Source: Prinia subflava | Taxonomy: Eukaryota; Chordata; Aves; Passeriformes; Cisticolidae | DNA length: 64,000 nucleotides | NCBI RefSeq assembly: GCF_021018805.1 | Contig: NC_086247.1 | Location: 62,001-126,000 of the forward strand | Reading direction: 5' to 3' | Shown here: in pieces, positions 60,950-64,000 of the stretch | Layout: each line of letters starts with the position of its first letter | Position numbering within the stretch: position 1 is the first letter of the stretch | The notes under the pieces: generated by a model | The model's database searches: none | Seen by the model: only the letters and a program-made list of their open reading frames with translations | What the model was told of the DNA's origin: nothing | Program-made: the position numbers and the translations under genes

Positions 60950-61340
60950 GGGGTAGGGAGGAAGAATGAAGAACAGGGGGAAAAAACCCAAAGAAATAAA
61001 ATTTAACCTCGGCGCCTGGCGGGCCCTCCGCGGTGTGTGCGCATGCGCGGTGCCGGCGCCGTTGCCATGGCAGCGGGAGCCCTCAGGGAGGCGCCGCCAT
61101 GAGCCCGCCCGAGGTGGAGCCGCTCGTGTGCCGCAAATACGAGATCAAGAGGCGCCTGGGCAAGGGCGTGAGTGCCTGCCGGGGGTGGCCTGTGCTACAC
61201 GGGGTGGTCGTGGGAGCTGGGCTGGTCGTGGGAGCTGGGAGGGCCCGTGAGAGCTCGGGGCCCCCGTGTGGAGTTCAGGCACCGTGAGAGCCCCAGGCGG
61301 CCCGAGGGAGCTGAGGGGGTGTTCGGGAGTTCGGGCACTT
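60950..61340 (+). promoter_or_regulatory. MAPK15 CpG-rich promoter with NRF1 site
   Basis: CpG-rich DNA surrounds MAPK15 exon 1. The palindrome TGCGCATGCGCG at 61038-61049 fits the NRF1 consensus exactly and lies 50 bases upstream of the start codon. There is no TATA box nearby. NRF1 and CpG promoters are common for broadly expressed and germline genes. Confidence 0.6.
61067..61102 (+). CDS. Upstream ORF of 11 codons overlapping the MAPK15 start
   Basis: An ATG in good context (gccATGG) opens an 11-codon frame whose TGA at 61100-61102 overlaps the MAPK15 ATG (61099-61101) as ATGA. If the transcript starts upstream, ribosomes would translate this leader first and would have to reinitiate or scan past it. 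This is a candidate translational brake. It is seen in sequence only. Confidence 0.45.
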   Translation: MAAGALREAPP

Positions 61341-63941
61341 GTGGGAACTTTGTCTGTCACTCAGAGCCCGGTGGAAGCTCCAGGTGACCCAGAGGAACTC
61401 CGGGGGGATTGTAAGAGATCAAAAGTAAATAGTAAAATGGATCTGAGTCTCAAAGTACATTCTCTCTGTGCCTGCCAAATCCTTCTATGTTTACTGTAAT
61501 CCCGTCACTTCAGATCGTGCTGCATCAAGTCATATCTTCCCCATAAAATGTATTTTTATTCATGAGCCAGTGGTAATTTCTAAGATATGTCTCCCCAGAC
61601 AGTCTCTAAACCCTCCCGAGTTATCTGCTTTTCTATTCTGGCAGCTCTTTGTTATCATTCAGTTGCGTTGGTACAAGTATTTAAGTATTTCCCTCATTAT
61701 GTTCACAGAGTCAAGGAATCATTGAGGTGGAAAAGCCCCCTGAGCCTGTGGAGTCCAGGTGCTCCCCCAGCAGTGCCAAGGCCACCACTAATCCATGTCC
61801 CCCAGTGCCACATCCATGTGGCTGTTAAATCCTTCTGGGATGGGGACTCCACCCTGCCCTGAGGCAGTCTGTGCCAGGCCTGCACAGCCCTTTGCAGGTG
61901 GATTTTTTCCAATATCCAACCCAAACCTCCCCTGGCACAGCTTGAGGCTGTTTCCCAATTGCCAGCAGGGTAATACTGTAGCACTTACCTTGTACAACTG
62001 TACAACAACAATAACAGTACTTGTACGACTGTTTGTGCTGCCTGAGGCGTGGCAAAGGTCACGATCCCCTGCTCCAGGACCACAGATGTTACTGGGAAGC
62101 CTGTCTTGATGTCCTTACATGAGTGTTTAACTGCTAGAATAATACATTGCAGCTCTATTGCTCTGTACAAGTATTCAAACATTAAATGGGTATTTCTGAG
62201 TGGGATGTGATCTGTTTGTGCAAAGGTAAAGCAGCTCCTAGACTGTGGAAAGTCAAGTTTCAAATCTGTGGTCTAAAATAAACTGGATCTGTACCACAAG
62301 TGAGGCTGAATAATCATCATTTGCAGCTATCACAGTCATCCAGAGTAGGGAAAACTCGGGTAGAAGTTTCCCATTACCTTAATAGACAATACAGTTTTAA
62401 TTGAAAACAAAACAAAAAAAAAGGTTTATTGTTGCACCTGACAGTGCTGTGTCAGTGGCTGGGCCCAGTGGTCTTGGAAGGCTTTTCCAACCTCAGCAAT
62501 TCTGGGATGCTGTCACTATAGACTTTGGTAAAAACCCTCTCTCCATCCTTCTTACTGACCGTCTTTCAGTTTTGAAAGACCACTGTTCTTCTGAGAGCTG
62601 TCTCTTCTCCAGACTGAACACCCCCAGCTGTCTCAGCCTGGCTCCAGAGTTCAGAGCATCTCCCTTCTCTGCTCCTGCTCAGACTGGTCCATGTCTTTTT
62701 TGTACTGAGTAGCTCCAAGCTGGATGCAGTGCTCCATATCGGAATCTCACCAAAGTGCAGGGGAAAAATCATCTCTTGACCTGCCAGCCACAGCAAGGCT
62801 GGTAAAAGCCAGGTGCCATTGGCATCTTGCCACGTGGGCACACCTGGGCTCATGTTCAGCCACTGTCACCAGCACTGCCAGGTCCTTTTCCAGCTTTCCA
62901 GCCACTCTGTCCCAAGCCTGGCGTGTTCTGTGGGGTTGTTGTGACCCAGGAGCGAGACCTTGGCCTTGCTGACCCCTGCACCGTCAGCCTTGGCCCACTG
63001 ATCCCATCCCATCAATTCCATCCCACTGATCCCATCCCATCGATTCCATCCCACGGATCCCATCCCATCGATTCCATCCCACTGATCCCATCCCATCGGT
63101 TCCATCCCATCCATGCAGCCCTTCCAGGTCACTCAGTCACAGAGGGAGAGCAGCTTGGTCAGGCAGGACTTGCCTGTCTCAGCCTGGCACCAGCTGGGGC
63201 TGATCCCGTGGTTGTTCTTTTGGTGCATCCCAGGACATGGCTGGCTGTCGGGGTTGCTGGTGCATGTTGTCCCCTCATTTCCAGGTTCTCATCCACCAGC
63301 ACTCCAGGTCCTTCTCAGGGCTGCTCTCCATACAGAGTCCTGGGTTGGAAGAGACTTTAAACCCCTCTCAGCTCTACTCCCTGCCACTGGCATGGACACC
63401 TTACACTAGACCTGGTTGCTCCAAGCCCAATCCAGGCTGGCCTTGGACACTTCCAGCGATGGGACAGGCACAGCTTCTTGGGGCAACCAGTGCCATGGCC
63501 TCACCACCCTCCCAGAGAGGGATTTATTCCCAAATCCCATTTAAACCCTGCCCTCTGACAGTGGGAAGCCCTTCCAACTTGTGTTGTCACTGCAGGCCCT
63601 TGTCCAAAGTCCCTCTGGAGCTCTCTTGGAGCCCTTTCAGGCACTGGAAGAAGCTCTAAAATCTCCCTGCAGCCTTCTCTACCCCAGGCTGAACAACCCC
63701 AGCTCCCTCAGTTTGTCTCCTGAGTGCAGTGGCTCCTTGGCCTGATCTCTCTGTCTCCTGCTCTGCCTCCAGTCCGTGCTGAGCACGCTGTGGTTGCCCT
63801 GAGCTGTGTCAGCACTGCTCACCTGCCTGTGCCTCTCCGCAGGCCTACGGCATCGTCTGGAAAGCCACCGACCGCAGGACGGGAGAAACAGTTGCCATTA
63901 AAAAGATTTTTGATGCTTTCAGGAACAGAACGGATGCTCAG
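61099..63941 (+). CDS. MAPK15: MAPK15 (ERK7/8) N-terminus, exons 1-2, truncated by window end
   Basis: Exon 1 is 61099-61167 (23 codons, donor gtgagt). Exon 2 is 63843-63941 (33 codons, acceptor ctccgcag, donor gtgaga). Together they give the start of an atypical MAP kinase: Tyr-Glu-Ile-Lys lead-in, glycine-rich loop [14 protein letters not shown]-lysine motif [10 protein letters not shown], then RNRTDAQ, matching ERK7/8 closely. MAPK15 is self-activating and has roles in autophagy, ciliogenesis and genome stability. Remaining exons lie beyond the window. Intron 1 (61168-63842) is filled with CR1 fragments and a minisatellite. Confidence 0.88.
61705..61985 (-). mobile_element. CR1 LINE fragment in MAPK15 intron 1
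   Basis: The reverse complement gives the canonical CR1 3' order: 'gaggtttgggttggatattgg', 'cacagactgcc', 'gtggagtccccatccc', 'gacatggattagtggtgg' and a 'ctcaatgattccttga' end. It is the best-preserved CR1 piece in the window. Confidence 0.85.
62455..62520 (+). mobile_element. CR1 LINE 3' tail in MAPK15 intron 1
   Basis: 'ggtcttggaaggcttttccaacctcagcaattctgggatgc' is a plus-oriented CR1 3' end, cut short on its left. It is followed by minus-oriented CR1 DNA, so at least two insertions met here. Confidence 0.7.
62560..62997 (-). mobile_element. CR1 LINE internal/3' region
   Basis: The plus strand reads 'cttctccagactgaacacccccagctgtctcagcctggctccagag' across this region and continues with 'ccaccaaagtgcaggggaa' and 'gtcaccagcactgccaggtcc'-like text. 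That is the inverted CR1 region upstream of its 3' end. It passes directly into the 28-bp minisatellite. Confidence 0.65.
62995..63118. repeat. 28-bp minisatellite inside CR1 DNA
   Basis: The unit 'ccatcccactgatcccatcc' plus 'catcgatt' repeats about four times. The 'att' landmarks lie at 63015, 63043 and 63071, with the diverged form at 63099, exactly 28 bases apart. It interrupts the CR1 fragment, whose sequence resumes at about 63119. Confidence 0.85.
63119..63735 (-). mobile_element. CR1 LINE fragments, minus orientation
   Basis: About 63119-63325 continue the element interrupted by the minisatellite ('tcatccaccagcactccaggtcctt'). About 63325-63735 form a second, 5'-truncated CR1 3' region with 'gttggaagagactttaaa' at its 3' end and 'ccccaggctgaacaaccccagctc' at the other. 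The functional acceptor of MAPK15 exon 2 lies only about 110 bases further on. Confidence 0.75.
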
Positions 63942-64000
63942 GTGAGAAATTACTGTCCTGATGTATTCTGAGACGTGGTGGGATCCCATGGATATTTTCA

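Overview
The window looks like nuclear DNA of a bird, probably a songbird. It holds CR1 LINE fragments, avian-type endogenous retrovirus (ERV) pieces, two CD1 genes, and compact intron-containing vertebrate genes. All genes were read by eye from splice signals and from similarity to remembered vertebrate families. No alignment was run.

Layout: (1) 0-7.2 kb has no gene I can support. It holds CR1 ends, a G-poor repeat unit and a solo-LTR-like stretch. (2) 7.26-20.3 kb is a tandem array of about 6.1-kb units. Units 1 and 2 each carry one complete six-exon CD1 antigen-presenting gene plus a relic Ig-domain exon of an older CD1 copy. Unit 3 is cut short. (3) 20.5-24 kb is a second copy of the repeat unit seen at 1.2-3.5 kb. 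(4) 24.7-32.6 kb carries MIS18A (minus strand, five exons, complete) diverging from MRAP (plus strand, first two coding exons). This pair is also adjacent in other vertebrates. (5) 35.6-39.5 kb holds CpG-rich pentamer minisatellites and a third repeat-unit copy. (6) 41.9-56.2 kb is THUMPD2 (minus strand, ten exons, complete, 497 aa). Its intron 8 contains a broken class-II-like ERV joined to a duplicated, intronless, opposite-strand Aurora-kinase fragment. (7) 56.3-61 kb is AT-rich, without a gene I recognise, and has ERV LTR-like DNA. (8) From 61.0 kb MAPK15 starts on the plus strand. Exons 1 and 2 are present and the window ends in intron 2.

The genes do not form a pathway: lipid antigen presentation (CD1), centromere licensing (MIS18A), melanocortin receptor trafficking (MRAP), RNA guanosine methylation (THUMPD2) and atypical MAP kinase signalling (MAPK15). 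In human they lie on chromosomes 1, 21, 21, 2 and 8. Related repeat units lie at or near several of the joins. The window is therefore a mosaic: a rearranged microchromosome, a sex-linked or germline-restricted chromosome, or an assembly chimera. The coding exons I could follow are open with usable splice sites, which argues against general decay.
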